This document shows, piece after piece, positions 52,774-61,979 of a DNA stretch of 64,000 nt (its first letter is position 1; each line of letters starts with the position of its first letter). The DNA is from CAYVQF01 sp964454015. GTDB taxonomy: Bacteria > Myxococcota_A > Bradymonadia > UBA4248. The translations under genes were made by a program, and so were the position numbers. The stretch is taken from the NCBI GenBank assembly GCA_964454015.1, contig CAYVQF010000016.1, forward strand, positions 1-64,000, in the 5' to 3' direction. The notes beneath the pieces were generated by a model that did not search any database, was not told the DNA's origin, and was given only the letters and a program-made list of their open reading frames with translations.

Positions 52774-54111
52774 TCATCCCTTCATGCCGAGTGAGGCGCG
52801 CATTTCTTGGCAAGATCTGTGGAGGCGGAGGAGATCGTTTTTGGTCCACCTTCCGCGGGGTTGGGCGAAGAAGTGGACGCGGTTGGGCAGCCTGGCGAAG
52901 TCCCGCAGCAAACGCAAGGCCTGGGCGCGGCGATGTTTCCAAGCCAGGGGATCGTTGGCCGCGACGAGGTTGGCATAGCGCTGGGCGATTTCGGCCATTA
53001 CGGCTGGACGGTAGCGTGCTTCTGTGTCGGGGATGGGGGTCCCTGGGTAGAGGCGTCGCAAGAAATCGTTCTCGAAATCGTCGCGCAGGATGGCGAGGGG
53101 GAGGGCGTAGGTCGGGGCGGTGGCGGTGCTGGAGAAGAGGTGCATGTTGCGCTCGAAATCGGAGCGCGGGATGAAGCGGTCTGGGGCTTTGATGATCAGG
53201 GTGAGGAAGCGCGGTGGGACCATGGGGAAGATGGCGAAGCCGAGGAGGAGGAGGCCTACGGTGAGGAGGAGCAGGACGGCCCTGAGGAAGCGCTGTTCAG
53301 GTAGCCAGTGGGTGGTGGCGGCGATGAGTTGGTTGAGATTGGTAAAGGCCTCGCGCAGGCGTTGGCGCTGGCGTGTCCTTTGTTTGTCTTGAAAGGTACC
53401 GCTCTGTGGGAAATCACCGACATAGAGATCGATGGGACAAGGGTGTTGGTTGTCGCAGAGGTAGCGGAGGGTGTTGATGGCGAAGAGGCGGTTGTCCTCG
53501 AGGGAGAGCATGAGGTTGATGAGGAGGCTGGGATCGCCGACGAGGATGAGCTTGCCTTTGCCGAGGCTGAGATCATAGGCGAAGCCGAGGCTAGGATCGT
53601 CGTAGTAGATGACCGCAGGGAGGGTGGAGATGAAGGCCGCGGGGTGGTTGGCGGCGATGCGTCGCACGCCGTCGTCGAGGAGGGGGTGGGTGCCGGGTGT
53701 GTTGAGGAGGGGGAGGTTGGGGTTGGCGTTGAGGTGGAACTTGGCGGCGTGTGGCGGCGTTGGGTTCAGGCGGTGAATGGGCTCGCTGAGTTGGGCAAGA
53801 AAGGCGGCCGTGGATCCAAAGTCATCATAAATGAGGACCCGACCGCCATCGGCGACGAAGTCTTGCAGATCTTTGGCCTGTAGAGGCTGATTGGGGTGGA
53901 TGATGAGGATGGGGCGTTGTCGTTGGAGCTGGCTGTAGTCGAGGAGGCTGCGTGGGTTCAGGGTGAAGCCCTGTTCGAGGGCGGTGTGGACGAAGTCGCT
54001 GAGGCCGTCCCACGTTTGGCGTTGGCTGTTGAAGCTGTCGTGGCCGCGGGCCGGGGTGGCGCAGAGGATGAGGAGCGCCAGAGAGACGCATGGCGTGAGG
54101 CGGCTTAGCAT
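52774..54111 (-). CDS. DUF4350 membrane protein (MoxR-cluster component)
   Basis: 445 residues from ATG 54111. Signal peptide (VSLALLILCATPARG), an exported Rossmann-like DUF4350 domain (PILIIHPNQPLQAKDLQDFV, ADGGRVLIYDDFGSTAAFLA, KLILVGDPSLLINLMLSLED), one membrane helix (FLRAVLLLLTVGLLLLGFAI) and a cytoplasmic tail rich in Arg/Leu. DUF4350 proteins usually sit between MoxR and a membrane partner. ATG 54111 overlaps the end of the upstream gene by 7 bp (ATGCTAA). A longer open frame upstream is antisense noise. Confidence 0.88.
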   Translation of the reverse strand: MLSRLTPCVSLALLILCATPARGHDSFNSQRQTWDGLSDFVHTALEQGFTLNPRSLLDYSQLQRQRPILIIHPNQPLQAKDLQDFVADGGRVLIYDDFGSTAAFLAQLSEPIHRLNPTPPHAAKFHLNANPNLPLLNTPGTHPLLDDGVRRIAANHPAAFISTLPAVIYYDDPSLGFAYDLSLGKGKLILVGDPSLLINLMLSLEDNRLFAINTLRYLCDNQHPCPIDLYVGDFPQSGTFQDKQRTRQRQRLREAFTNLNQLIAATTHWLPEQRFLRAVLLLLTVGLLLLGFAIFPMVPPRFLTLIIKAPDRFIPRSDFERNMHLFSSTATAPTYALPLAILRDDFENDFLRRLYPGTPIPDTEARYRPAVMAEIAQRYANLVAANDPLAWKHRRAQALRLLRDFARLPNRVHFFAQPRGRWTKNDLLRLHRSCQEMRASLGMKG

Positions 54112-56027
54112 GGTTGGGCGTGGTCCGACGGCACGTGGCGGTTGGCGAGCCGGGGCTGCAAGCGCGAGGCGATGTCTTGGGCGTGGTGGGCCATGTTTTC
54201 TTGATAGGTGCGGTGCGAGTAGTAGACCTCTTCGAGGATTTGTCGGAAGAGGGAGGTGAGCTCTGGGGCGTCGATGGGGCCGGCGAGGAGCTGGCCGAGG
54301 AGGTCGGGGTGGAGGGGCTGGTTGGGGCCGAGGTGCTGGACCCAGGTGTCGAGATGGCGCCGGAGTTCGGCCTCGATTTCGCGTGGGGTGCGTTGGCCCC
54401 AGAGCTGGGTGTGGGGGGCGTATACGGTCAAGAACCAGTTGAAGACGCGGCGGATTTGCTCGCGGACCGAGCACAGTTCGACACGGATCTGGCGTTTTTG
54501 GGCGGGAAGCGGGACGAGGATAGGGGCGCTGGCGCTGACGTAGCCGTTGGCGCTGATGTTGAGGCTGAGGCGGCCACGGGGCAGAGCGCGGAGACGGAAG
54601 CGTCCCCTGGCATCGGCGGTGGTAGATGCGACGATCTTTCCGGCGAGGAAGATGTCGATGGTTGCGCTAACCACTGGTGTCTGGTCGATGAAGTCGATGA
54701 CGCGTCCGTCGAGGTCGGTGCTCATGGGCGGGGGGGGGCCGGCGCTGAGGTCGGGGCTGAGGCGGGAGGGTGCATCGGGGAGAGGGGCGGGGCGGCGGCG
54801 GCGGCGTTGCCTGAGGATATGGACGGCATGCTTGGTGAGCCAGGCGACGAGGGCGAGTGCGGAGAGGGTGGCCAGGGTGAGGATGAGGAGGTAGCCCCAG
54901 CCGGTGGCGCTGGGGACGGGGATCTCGAGTTCAATGCTCGGTGAGGCGAAGGGTTCGCCGTGGTCGGGGCTGAGGAGGACGCGCAGGAGGATGTCGCCAG
55001 GCGGCAAGCGATCGCGGGGGATGAGGGTTTCGAAGTAGCCATCGTCCTGAACGCGTGCGGTGCCGACTTCCTGCCAAGGACGCCTCTGGTTGGTGACTTG
55101 CACGCGGAGGAGGGCCTGGGTGGGCGGTCCGGCCTCGGTGTCCGCCTCTCCGAAGACGCGCAAGCCACGTTGTTCGCGATCGAGGTTGTACTCGGCGTAG
55201 AGCTTGAGCTTGGGGTTGCGAAAAATGAAGGCCTCTCCGTGGAGGGCGACGGGGATGAAGATGTCAGGGTGGTTGCTTTCGAGGGCGAAGGGGTTGGGGC
55301 CGGAGGCGAGTCGTTGGGCAGGGATTTCGATGCGGTCGGCGCGCAGGTTTTGCCCGAGGAGGTTGCTGGTAAAGGCGAGTGGGTTGTCAGCGAGGGAGAT
55401 GGTCTCGGTGAGTTGGGGCCATTGGCCGATGCGCAAGGTGAAGGCGAGGTCTTTGTCGGTTGGGGTGTTGAGCTTGGCCCGGACTTCGATGGGGATGGTG
55501 GTGTTGGTGTTGGCGAGGACGTTGCGGGGGAAGTTGATCTGGGGCTGGAAGGAGATGCGCCGCACTTGGAAGCGAAGCTGGCGTTGGGTGGCGCGGTGGT
55601 CGCCGTGGCCGTGGAAGTTGATGCTGGCTCGGTAATCCCCTTCAGGGAGGAAGACCTCTTGCTCGAAGTAGCCCAAGCGATCGGTGTTGAGGGAGAAGGA
55701 TGCGGCCGGTGCGGCTCCTGGCGTGGGCGGGAGGGCCGCGCTTCCAGGGCGAGGGAGGGGTTGGGTGGGGGGCTCGACAAAGACGAGGAGATCGATGCGT
55801 GCTTGGAGGCCCTGGTTGACATTGTCCATGAGCCGCCCCTGGATGGTGGGCCATTGTCCCCCAGGGAGGACCGAGGCCTGCAGGGTGGTGGCGCTTTGCA
55901 CGGCGAGGGGGGCGGTGTGGGCGTTGCGGTGGGGATGGCCCAGGAGACAGAGCAGTCCCAGACAGATCAGCCAGCGTGCTGTGGTGTTGACACTTGGGGG
56001 TGCGCTATGGCGAGGGTTGGGAGACAA
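54105..56027 (-). CDS. Large membrane protein with carboxypeptidase-regulatory-like domain (cluster 2)
   Basis: About 640 residues. The start is uncertain: TTG 56027 or GTG 56078, since a predicted promoter at 56112-56140 excludes the longer frame to 56165. After a hydrophobic N-terminus (WLICLGLLCLLGH) come exported beta domains (RLMDNVNQGLQARIDLLVFV, LFLPEGDYRASINFHGH-like stretches), one transmembrane helix (WGYLLILTLATLSALALVAW), a Pro-rich linker with a 9-C tract, and a CarboxypepD_reg-like domain (VIDFIDQTPVVSATIDIFLA, FRLRALPRGRLSLNISANGY). The helical C-terminus follows. It resembles a BatD-like partner with an added intracellular Ig-like fold. It is the first gene of cluster 2. Confidence 0.75.
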   Translation of the reverse strand: MSPNPRHSAPPSVNTTARWLICLGLLCLLGHPHRNAHTAPLAVQSATTLQASVLPGGQWPTIQGRLMDNVNQGLQARIDLLVFVEPPTQPLPRPGSAALPPTPGAAPAASFSLNTDRLGYFEQEVFLPEGDYRASINFHGHGDHRATQRQLRFQVRRISFQPQINFPRNVLANTNTTIPIEVRAKLNTPTDKDLAFTLRIGQWPQLTETISLADNPLAFTSNLLGQNLRADRIEIPAQRLASGPNPFALESNHPDIFIPVALHGEAFIFRNPKLKLYAEYNLDREQRGLRVFGEADTEAGPPTQALLRVQVTNQRRPWQEVGTARVQDDGYFETLIPRDRLPPGDILLRVLLSPDHGEPFASPSIELEIPVPSATGWGYLLILTLATLSALALVAWLTKHAVHILRQRRRRRPAPLPDAPSRLSPDLSAGPPPPMSTDLDGRVIDFIDQTPVVSATIDIFLAGKIVASTTADARGRFRLRALPRGRLSLNISANGYVSASAPILVPLPAQKRQIRVELCSVREQIRRVFNWFLTVYAPHTQLWGQRTPREIEAELRRHLDTWVQHLGPNQPLHPDLLGQLLAGPIDAPELTSLFRQILEEVYYSHRTYQENMAHHAQDIASRLQPRLANRHVPSDHAQPC

Positions 56028-56111
56028 GGTCTCAACACGGCGAAGAGCGACGACGTGGATCGGTCGTGGGAGTGGCACGCGTGCGGGGCATGGCGTGCCA
56101 GTTGGGGGCCT

Positions 56112-56140
56112 AGTATTCCAGATGTTCTGCGTCGTTGCAA
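56112..56140 (-). promoter_or_regulatory. Candidate promoter of MoxR cluster 2
   Basis: Minus strand TTGCAA (56135-56140), 17-bp spacer, AATACT (56112-56117). The predicted transcription start near 56105 would exclude the 56165 start of the first gene. Each box matches four of six consensus bases. Confidence 0.45.
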
Positions 56141-56235
56141 TGCAGAGCCGCGCTGGGCAGGGCACAGGGGTTGAGGCAGGGGGTCTAGACCTGCTGGCGC
56201 AAAGCGGCTAATTAGGAGGCCAGAGGAGGTGCGTG

Positions 56236-57834
56236 ATGGAAGGTGTGAACGACGTTTATGCTGCCCGCTCGGGGCGCTTTGATTTGGCGGACTACCCGGC
56301 GGCGACGCAGGCCTTGTTGCGGGAGAAGCTCAAGCCAGTGGATGAGATCATCGCTTCATTTCCGCGGCGGTGTACGTTGTACTCCACCTTTGCCATGGGG
56401 GTGGCGCGCGGTCTGTTGCGGCGTTTGGGGGAGCGGCGGGACTTCGAGGCTCTGGAGCTGTACAGCGCCATGACCATCGAGCCCTATTCCTTTCTTCAGC
56501 AGCCGCAGGTGACGATGGTGAGTGCCTATGCGTCGCCGCTGGATCGTTTTTTGGCGAGCAAGATGGGCAAGTCGGTGGTGCATTTGCCGCGTCAGTTCGT
56601 GCAGTTCACGGACGTTTTGCGTGAACCCGGTCGTATCGATGTGCATGTACACAGTTGCACACCGCCTGACAGCGAGGGCTTCGTGAACTTGGGGGTGAAC
56701 TGCGAGATTCTCTATGAGGTTTTCAAGAATTATCGGCAGCGTGACGATATTCGTCTGGTGCTGGAGATCAACCCGTGGATGCCTTGGGTCATGGGCGTGG
56801 AGGCTTACGACTACAATCGCCTCCACCTGTCGGAAGCCAGCGCTGCTTATGTGCACGTGGAAGCCATGCCCCAGATCCCCTGTATCGTCCCCAGTGAGGT
56901 GGAGCGGCGCATTGCGGGTCATGTTCAGGCTTTCGTTGGCGATGGGGATACCTTGCAGTTGGGGATAGGCGGGGTGCCGACTTACGTGGCGCAGCACTTG
57001 TGTGAGCGGCGCGGTTTGAAGGTGCATTCGGAGATGCTCACCGATGGCATCCTCGCGCTGCACGAAGCGGGGGCTTTGGACAGCGCGGACAAGGCGCTGT
57101 GGGATGGGATGATCGTGGGCTCCTTTGCGGCGGGTACGGATCGGCTGTACGACTGGGTGGATCGCAACCCGGAGGTGCGTCTGTTGCCGATCCAGGCGAC
57201 CAATGATCCCTGTGAGATAGGTCGCAACCGCCGGATGAAGAGCATCAACTCGGCTTTGCTGGTGGATTTACACGGGCAGGTGTGTTCAGACGCGGTGGGT
57301 TTCAAACAGGTGAGCGGTATCGGTGGGCAGCTCGAGTTCGTGATGGGGGCCCAGCGTTCGGAGGGTGGGCGGAGCGTGCTGTGTTTGAAGTCGACGCGGA
57401 AGGTCAAGGGGCGGCGGGTGTCGAGCATTTGTTCCGTGCTGCCCCCGGGGACGCCGGTGAGTGTGCCGCGTTGCTTTGCCGACGTGATTGTGACCGAGTA
57501 CGGGGCGGCAGAGATCAAGGACCTGGATGCAGTGGACCGGGCCCACGCGCTGGTGGCGATTGCCCACCCAGAATTTCGCGCCGAGTTGCAGCGCGAGGCC
57601 GAGATGGCAGGGCTGTGGCAGCGCGCGGCGGGCTTCGACCGTTTCGACCAGCGCCTGTTGTACAACCATCTCGGGACGGTGCTACAGCTCAAGCGCGCCG
57701 TGGCATGCGATCCGAAGTCGGCGCGGCGCATCATCCTGCGCGAGGCGCGGGCTTTGTTGCGGGCGCCGGATTTGACGGGCCGCCTCAAGCGCACGGTGGC
57801 GCAGAGTTGGCCTCGGGTGCCGCCGCGCCCCTGA
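56236..57834 (+). CDS. Acetyl-CoA hydrolase/transferase family (4-hydroxybutyrate CoA-transferase-like)
   Basis: 532 residues, ATG 56236 after GAGGAGG. The family moves CoA between acyl groups or hydrolyses acyl-CoA. Seen: LQLGIGGVPTYVAQHL, HSEMLTDGILALHEAGAL, INSALLVDLHGQVCSDAVG, SGIGGQLEFVMGAQRSEGG, VTEYGAAEIKDLD and IAHPEFRAELQREAE. Substrate specificity cannot be read from this. It is divergent from MoxR cluster 2 and convergent with glyA, so it stands alone. Typical members are about 430-530 residues, so the length is at the upper end. Confidence 0.88.
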   Translation: MEGVNDVYAARSGRFDLADYPAATQALLREKLKPVDEIIASFPRRCTLYSTFAMGVARGLLRRLGERRDFEALELYSAMTIEPYSFLQQPQVTMVSAYASPLDRFLASKMGKSVVHLPRQFVQFTDVLREPGRIDVHVHSCTPPDSEGFVNLGVNCEILYEVFKNYRQRDDIRLVLEINPWMPWVMGVEAYDYNRLHLSEASAAYVHVEAMPQIPCIVPSEVERRIAGHVQAFVGDGDTLQLGIGGVPTYVAQHLCERRGLKVHSEMLTDGILALHEAGALDSADKALWDGMIVGSFAAGTDRLYDWVDRNPEVRLLPIQATNDPCEIGRNRRMKSINSALLVDLHGQVCSDAVGFKQVSGIGGQLEFVMGAQRSEGGRSVLCLKSTRKVKGRRVSSICSVLPPGTPVSVPRCFADVIVTEYGAAEIKDLDAVDRAHALVAIAHPEFRAELQREAEMAGLWQRAAGFDRFDQRLLYNHLGTVLQLKRAVACDPKSARRIILREARALLRAPDLTGRLKRTVAQSWPRVPPRP

Positions 57835-57913
57835 GGTGTTATCGCCCTGGGCCGGGTCGATGGGCGGTGACCGGTCATGGGCCGTTGCCGCGCGGCGGTG
57901 GGCGGCGGGGCGG

Positions 57914-59161
57914 TCAGCTCAGGCCCGGCGCGGGGTAGTGGGCGGTCAGCTCCATGACCTGGTTAGTGACTCTGGCGATGACCTCTTCATCGTCGGCGTT
58001 CTCGATGACCGTGACCATCCACTCGGCGATGGTGGCCATGACGTCTTCTTTCATGCCGCGGGAGGTGATGGCTGGCGTGCCGATGCGGATGCCGCTGGGA
58101 TCGAAGGGTTTGCGTGGGTCGAAGGGGATGGAGTTCATGTTGCAGATGATGCCGGCCTTCTCGAGGGCGATGGCGGCGACTTTGCCGGGGACGCCTTTAG
58201 GGGTGAGGTCGACGAGCACCAGGTGGCAGTCGGTGCCGCCGGCCACGAGTCGAAGTCCGCGCTGCTGCAGGGCCTCGGCCAGGGCCTTGGCATTGGCGAC
58301 GACCTGGGCGGCGTAGGCTTTGAAAGCAGGCGTGGTGCTTTCTTTGAGAGCGATGGCCAGGCCGGCGATCTGGTTCATGTGTGGACCGCCCTGGAGGCCG
58401 GGGAAGACCGCCCGATCGATGGCTTTTTGATGGCTCTCCTTGCAGAGGATGAGGCCACCGCGGGGCCCGCGCAGAGTCTTATGGGTGGTGGTGGTGACGA
58501 CGTCGGCGTAGGGCGTGGGGTTGGGGTAGACGCCACCGGCGATGAGCCCGGCGACGTGGGCGACGTCGGCGGCGAGGTAGGCACCCACTTCGCGGGCGAC
58601 TTCGGCAAAGCCGGCGAAGTCGAGGGCCCTGGAGTAGGCCGTGGTCCCCACGGATAGGACCTTGGGCTTGACCTCGAGGCAGAGGTCGCGGACGGCTTTG
58701 AGGTCGATGCGCTCGGTTTTGGGGTCGACGCCGTACTGCGCCGCTTTGAAGAGCATGCCCGAGAAGTTGACCTTCCAGCCGTGGGAGAGGTGACCGCCAG
58801 CGGGGAGGCCGAGGCCGACGATGGGATCGCCCGGCTGGCAGAGGGCCAGGTACATGGCCATGTTGGCTGGTGATCCGCTGTAGGGCTGGACGTTGGCGTG
58901 CTCCGCCTGGAAGACCTCTTTGGCGCGGGCGATGGCGAGGTTCTCGATGGCGTCCGTGTTGACCTGTCCCTGGTAGTAGCGCTTGCCTGGATAGCCCTCG
59001 GAGTACTTGTTGGCGAAAACGGATCCGACGGCAGCGAGCACGGCAGGTGAGGTGTAGTTCTCACTGGCGATGAGGCGGATGGCGTCGCGTTGGCGCTGCT
59101 CTTCGGCGCGGGTGAGGTCGTAGACTTCGGGATCGACGGCTTTGATGCTCTCGATGGACAT
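57914..59161 (-). CDS. glyA: Serine hydroxymethyltransferase
   Basis: 415 residues. A PLP enzyme converting serine and tetrahydrofolate to glycine and 5,10-methylene-THF. The PLP-lysine motif TTTHKTLRGPRGG is present, as are RLIASENYTSPAVLAAVGSV, NKYSEGYPGKRYYQG, NVQPYSGSPANMAMYLAL and LVLVDLTPKG. Its length fits the family. ATG 59161 has GGAG upstream. It follows a TPR membrane protein gene by 27 bp. Confidence 0.98.
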   Translation of the reverse strand: MSIESIKAVDPEVYDLTRAEEQRQRDAIRLIASENYTSPAVLAAVGSVFANKYSEGYPGKRYYQGQVNTDAIENLAIARAKEVFQAEHANVQPYSGSPANMAMYLALCQPGDPIVGLGLPAGGHLSHGWKVNFSGMLFKAAQYGVDPKTERIDLKAVRDLCLEVKPKVLSVGTTAYSRALDFAGFAEVAREVGAYLAADVAHVAGLIAGGVYPNPTPYADVVTTTTHKTLRGPRGGLILCKESHQKAIDRAVFPGLQGGPHMNQIAGLAIALKESTTPAFKAYAAQVVANAKALAEALQQRGLRLVAGGTDCHLVLVDLTPKGVPGKVAAIALEKAGIICNMNSIPFDPRKPFDPSGIRIGTPAITSRGMKEDVMATIAEWMVTVIENADDEEVIARVTNQVMELTAHYPAPGLS

Positions 59162-59188
59162 GGTGCTTCTCCAGGGTGGTTGAGGCGG

Positions 59189-59935
59189 TCAGGGGGCGCC
59201 CCGGAAGACGGCGCGGCGGTCAATTTTGGGTTTGGGTGTGGGTGGGCTCTCGAGGTGGAACTGATACCACAGCTCTTTCCAAGCCCGCATTTTCATCTTT
59301 TTACTGTTGCGCAAGAGATCGACGTTGGCTTGGATGCGCTCGTCGCTCTTGAGGACCTCGAGTCCGCGATTGAGGATGCGCAAGGCTTCATCGGGGTCGC
59401 CGTTCTTCCAAACGCACCAGGCATAGACGCTCCAGAGGAGGGCCTCCTTGCGGTTGTGTTTGATGGTGCGCTCGAAGTTCTTTTTCATGGCGTCGAAATC
59501 TTTGCGCTTGAAGTCCAAGCAGCCGAGCATGGCGCCGGAAATCCAGTTGCGGACGAAAGACTGCTCGAGATAGGGGCGGGCTTCTTTGAAGCGCTTCTGG
59601 ACATAGTAGATCTGCCCAATTTGGGCGTTGAGTTGGGCGGCGACATAGAACTGATGGTGTTTGAAGACCAAGCCCTGCTTGAGGACCTCGACGGCGCGGT
59701 CGAGGATGGCGTCGCGTTGTTTGGGGGTGCGGGCGTTCTGCACCTGGGTCATCTGCCGCTGGGCTTCCTGGGCGATGACCTCGAGCTTCTTTCCCGTGCG
59801 GCGGCCCAAATAAATGAGCAGGCCTGGGACGATGATGATGAAGGGCAAGAGGCCGGCCCAGATGCTGTCGGTGAAGGTGGTGGTCAGGATCCAGGCGATG
59901 ATGCCAGCGGCCAGAGAGAGGGCGAGATTGATCAT
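59189..59935 (-). CDS. Two-helix membrane protein with TPR repeats
   Basis: 248 residues from ATG 59935; GTG 59998 is an alternative. Two membrane helices (LALSLAAGIIAWILTTTFT; IWAGLLPFIIIVPGLLIYLG) are followed by a cytoplasmic TPR domain: FKHHQFYVAAQLNAQIGQIY, YVQKRFKEARPYLEQSF, KEALLWSVYAWCVWKNGDPD, EALRILNRGLEVLKSDERIQ. The tail is basic. It lies upstream of glyA on the same strand. The family is not recognised; the role may be assembly of a membrane complex. Confidence 0.7.
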   Translation of the reverse strand: MINLALSLAAGIIAWILTTTFTDSIWAGLLPFIIIVPGLLIYLGRRTGKKLEVIAQEAQRQMTQVQNARTPKQRDAILDRAVEVLKQGLVFKHHQFYVAAQLNAQIGQIYYVQKRFKEARPYLEQSFVRNWISGAMLGCLDFKRKDFDAMKKNFERTIKHNRKEALLWSVYAWCVWKNGDPDEALRILNRGLEVLKSDERIQANVDLLRNSKKMKMRAWKELWYQFHLESPPTPKPKIDRRAVFRGAP

Positions 59936-60196
59936 AAGTCGTTCGTTGGGGGGCAAGGGGAAGTCGGCGCGAGTGTCGCTGGGCCGAGGCGGCGACACGA
60001 TTAAGGCGCAGCACTACTAGGGCTCATGCCGGGCGTCAAGATGTGCCCAAAGCTCAAGTGGTGGCAGCAAGGCCCAGGGGCGGACTTTCCTCGTCAAAGC
60101 GGGCAAAGCAGGCTATCTTGGCCAGCTTCAGGTGGCGTTGGGCGCTGCGAAGGCGCGCGACGCCGATTCATGGTCCTTTCCGTGTCGTGGAGCGAG

Positions 60197-60856
60197 ATGA
60201 GAGTTCAACGCGAGGGTGCGCGCGAATTGATGGGGGGTGCTCGTAGGGGTGCCTTTTTTGGGGGATCCACGTCCCTGGGGCGTTGCGGCCCTTGGGCTGG
60301 GCCGTTGCTCTGCGGGCTCGTGGTCATGCTCGGCGCTGGTTGCCGTGCTGCGCCACCACGGGAGGCTGCCGAAGAAGAGACCCCGCCGCCGGCAGTGGCG
60401 CGAGCGTGGGGTGAGGCGGTAGGGGGCATTCAGATCGCCCTGGAGACGGAGGACACGCGCTGGTCGTTGACGCGGGCGCCGGTGGTGCGGGTGGAGATTC
60501 GCAACCATGGCGATGCCATCGTCGGAGAGAGTGGGGTGGCACGCTTGGAGCTGAGTGATGGCGATGGCCACCGCTACTGGTCGGCGATACAGTTGTCGAA
60601 CACCCGGGATCTGCCCTTTGGCAAGCGCACGGTCTTGAGTTTGCCTGTGGGAGAGGCGAAGCATCTCTTCATCAGCCCGGCGGACTTGGCGTGGACCTCC
60701 GTGGAGATGCCACGGTGGCCGACTTTGCCGCTGGCGGAAGCGGTCGCCCCTGGCTCTTATGAGCTGAGCTTCGTCTTTGACGGCCGTGAGGAGGGCGAGG
60801 AAGGCCTGGTGGTGCGCAGCCCCGTGGTGGCGATAGCGTTAGTGCCAGCGCAGTGA
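60197..60856 (+). CDS. Lipoprotein with Ig-like domain, unknown function
   Basis: About 219 residues from ATG 60197 (GGAGCGAG before it); ATG 60230 also fits. The signal ends GLVVMLGAGC (lipobox LGAGC). The mature domain is beta-rich: LETEDTRWSLTRAPVVRVEI, VARLELSDGDGHRYWSAIQL, ending GSYELSFVFDGREE. The pattern fits a small Ig-like or transglutaminase-accessory domain, without a named family. It is convergent with gshB, 12 bp from its end. Confidence 0.65.
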   Translation: MRVQREGARELMGGARRGAFFGGSTSLGRCGPWAGPLLCGLVVMLGAGCRAAPPREAAEEETPPPAVARAWGEAVGGIQIALETEDTRWSLTRAPVVRVEIRNHGDAIVGESGVARLELSDGDGHRYWSAIQLSNTRDLPFGKRTVLSLPVGEAKHLFISPADLAWTSVEMPRWPTLPLAEAVAPGSYELSFVFDGREEGEEGLVVRSPVVAIALVPAQ

Positions 60857-60868
60857 GGGGTGCCGGGC

Positions 60869-61801
60869 TCACGCGACGGCGGCGATGAGGGCGTCGGCGA
60901 CATCGATGCCGCTCAGGGCGCGCACCTGTTGTACGCCCGTGGGTGAGGTGACGTTGATCTCCGTCAGCCACGGCCCCAAGACGTCGATACCGACGAAGCG
61001 CAGGCCGTGGCTGATGAGGCTTGGGGCCAGGGTGGCGCAGATCTCCAGATCACGGGGGGTCAAGTCGGTGGCCTGGGCGGTAGCGCCAGCGGCGAGGTTG
61101 CCGCGCAGCTCGCCGCTGGCCGGCACCCGCATGAAGGCCCCGAGGGGGCGGCCGTCGACCATGAGGATACGCTTGTCGCCGGCGCGGCTCTCTGGGACGT
61201 AGCGTTGCATCATGACGTAGTGCCGACCGTTATGGGTCAAGACCTCCATGATGGCGCGGGCGCTGAGGTGGGCCTGGTGGAGCAAAATCACGGCCTCACC
61301 GCCTTTGCCATCGAGGGGTTTGATGACGGCGTCGCCGTGCTCCTGCAGGAAGTCCTGGAGGCGATGGGGGTCTTTGGTGAGCAAGGTCGGCGGGATGAGG
61401 GAGGGGAAACGCAGGATGTAGCTCTTTTCGTTGCAGTCTCGGAGCCCCTGGGGGGCGTTGATCAAGCGGCAGTGCCCTTCGGCGAGGCTGAGGATGTGGG
61501 TGGCGAAGATATAGTCCATGTCGAAGGGAGGGTCGCGGCGCATGAAGACGGCGTGGAAGGTGCGGAGGTCAAGTGGCGCGCCGGGCCCGCGCCATTGGTA
61601 GTGGGGGGTGGCGGTTGGGTTGAGGGCGACGGGGCGGGCGTTGACCATGGGATCGCCGTCACGGACGAAGAGATCTCGGGTGCGGGCGACGAAGACGGGG
61701 TGGCCGCGGTGCTGGGCGGCGTGGATGAGAGCCAGGCCGGTGTCGGTGGCGGGGTTGAGGGAGCTGATGGGATCGATGACGAAGAGAAAGGCTTGTTGCA
61801 T
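60869..61801 (-). CDS. gshB: Glutathione synthetase
   Basis: 310 residues, similar to bacterial GshB (about 315). An ATP-grasp ligase that adds glycine to gamma-glutamylcysteine. Opening MQQAFLFVIDPISSLNPATD; RRDPPFDMDYIFATHILSLA; INAPQGLRDCNEKSYILRFP; DAVIKPLDGKGGEAVILLHQ; MMQRYVPESRAGDKRILMVD; GDKRILMVDGRPLGAFMR; GLRFVGIDVLGPWLTEINVT. All key ATP-grasp features are present. gshA is not nearby. Confidence 0.96.
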   Translation of the reverse strand: MQQAFLFVIDPISSLNPATDTGLALIHAAQHRGHPVFVARTRDLFVRDGDPMVNARPVALNPTATPHYQWRGPGAPLDLRTFHAVFMRRDPPFDMDYIFATHILSLAEGHCRLINAPQGLRDCNEKSYILRFPSLIPPTLLTKDPHRLQDFLQEHGDAVIKPLDGKGGEAVILLHQAHLSARAIMEVLTHNGRHYVMMQRYVPESRAGDKRILMVDGRPLGAFMRVPASGELRGNLAAGATAQATDLTPRDLEICATLAPSLISHGLRFVGIDVLGPWLTEINVTSPTGVQQVRALSGIDVADALIAAVA

Positions 61802-61979
61802 GGGCTTTGGGGGTGGCGCTGGGGCTCTGCTGCGTCTTCTGGCAGGGCGGGTTGGGGTGGCGTCGGGCTGGGGGCGCAGAGGCGGTGGTTTGCCTTACCC
61901 CTCGGCGTTGGGTGAAGATAGGGCTTTGCGCCCACATTTCAAGCGGCCCTCGCTGCTGGGGTGGGAGGAGAAGAGCGTG

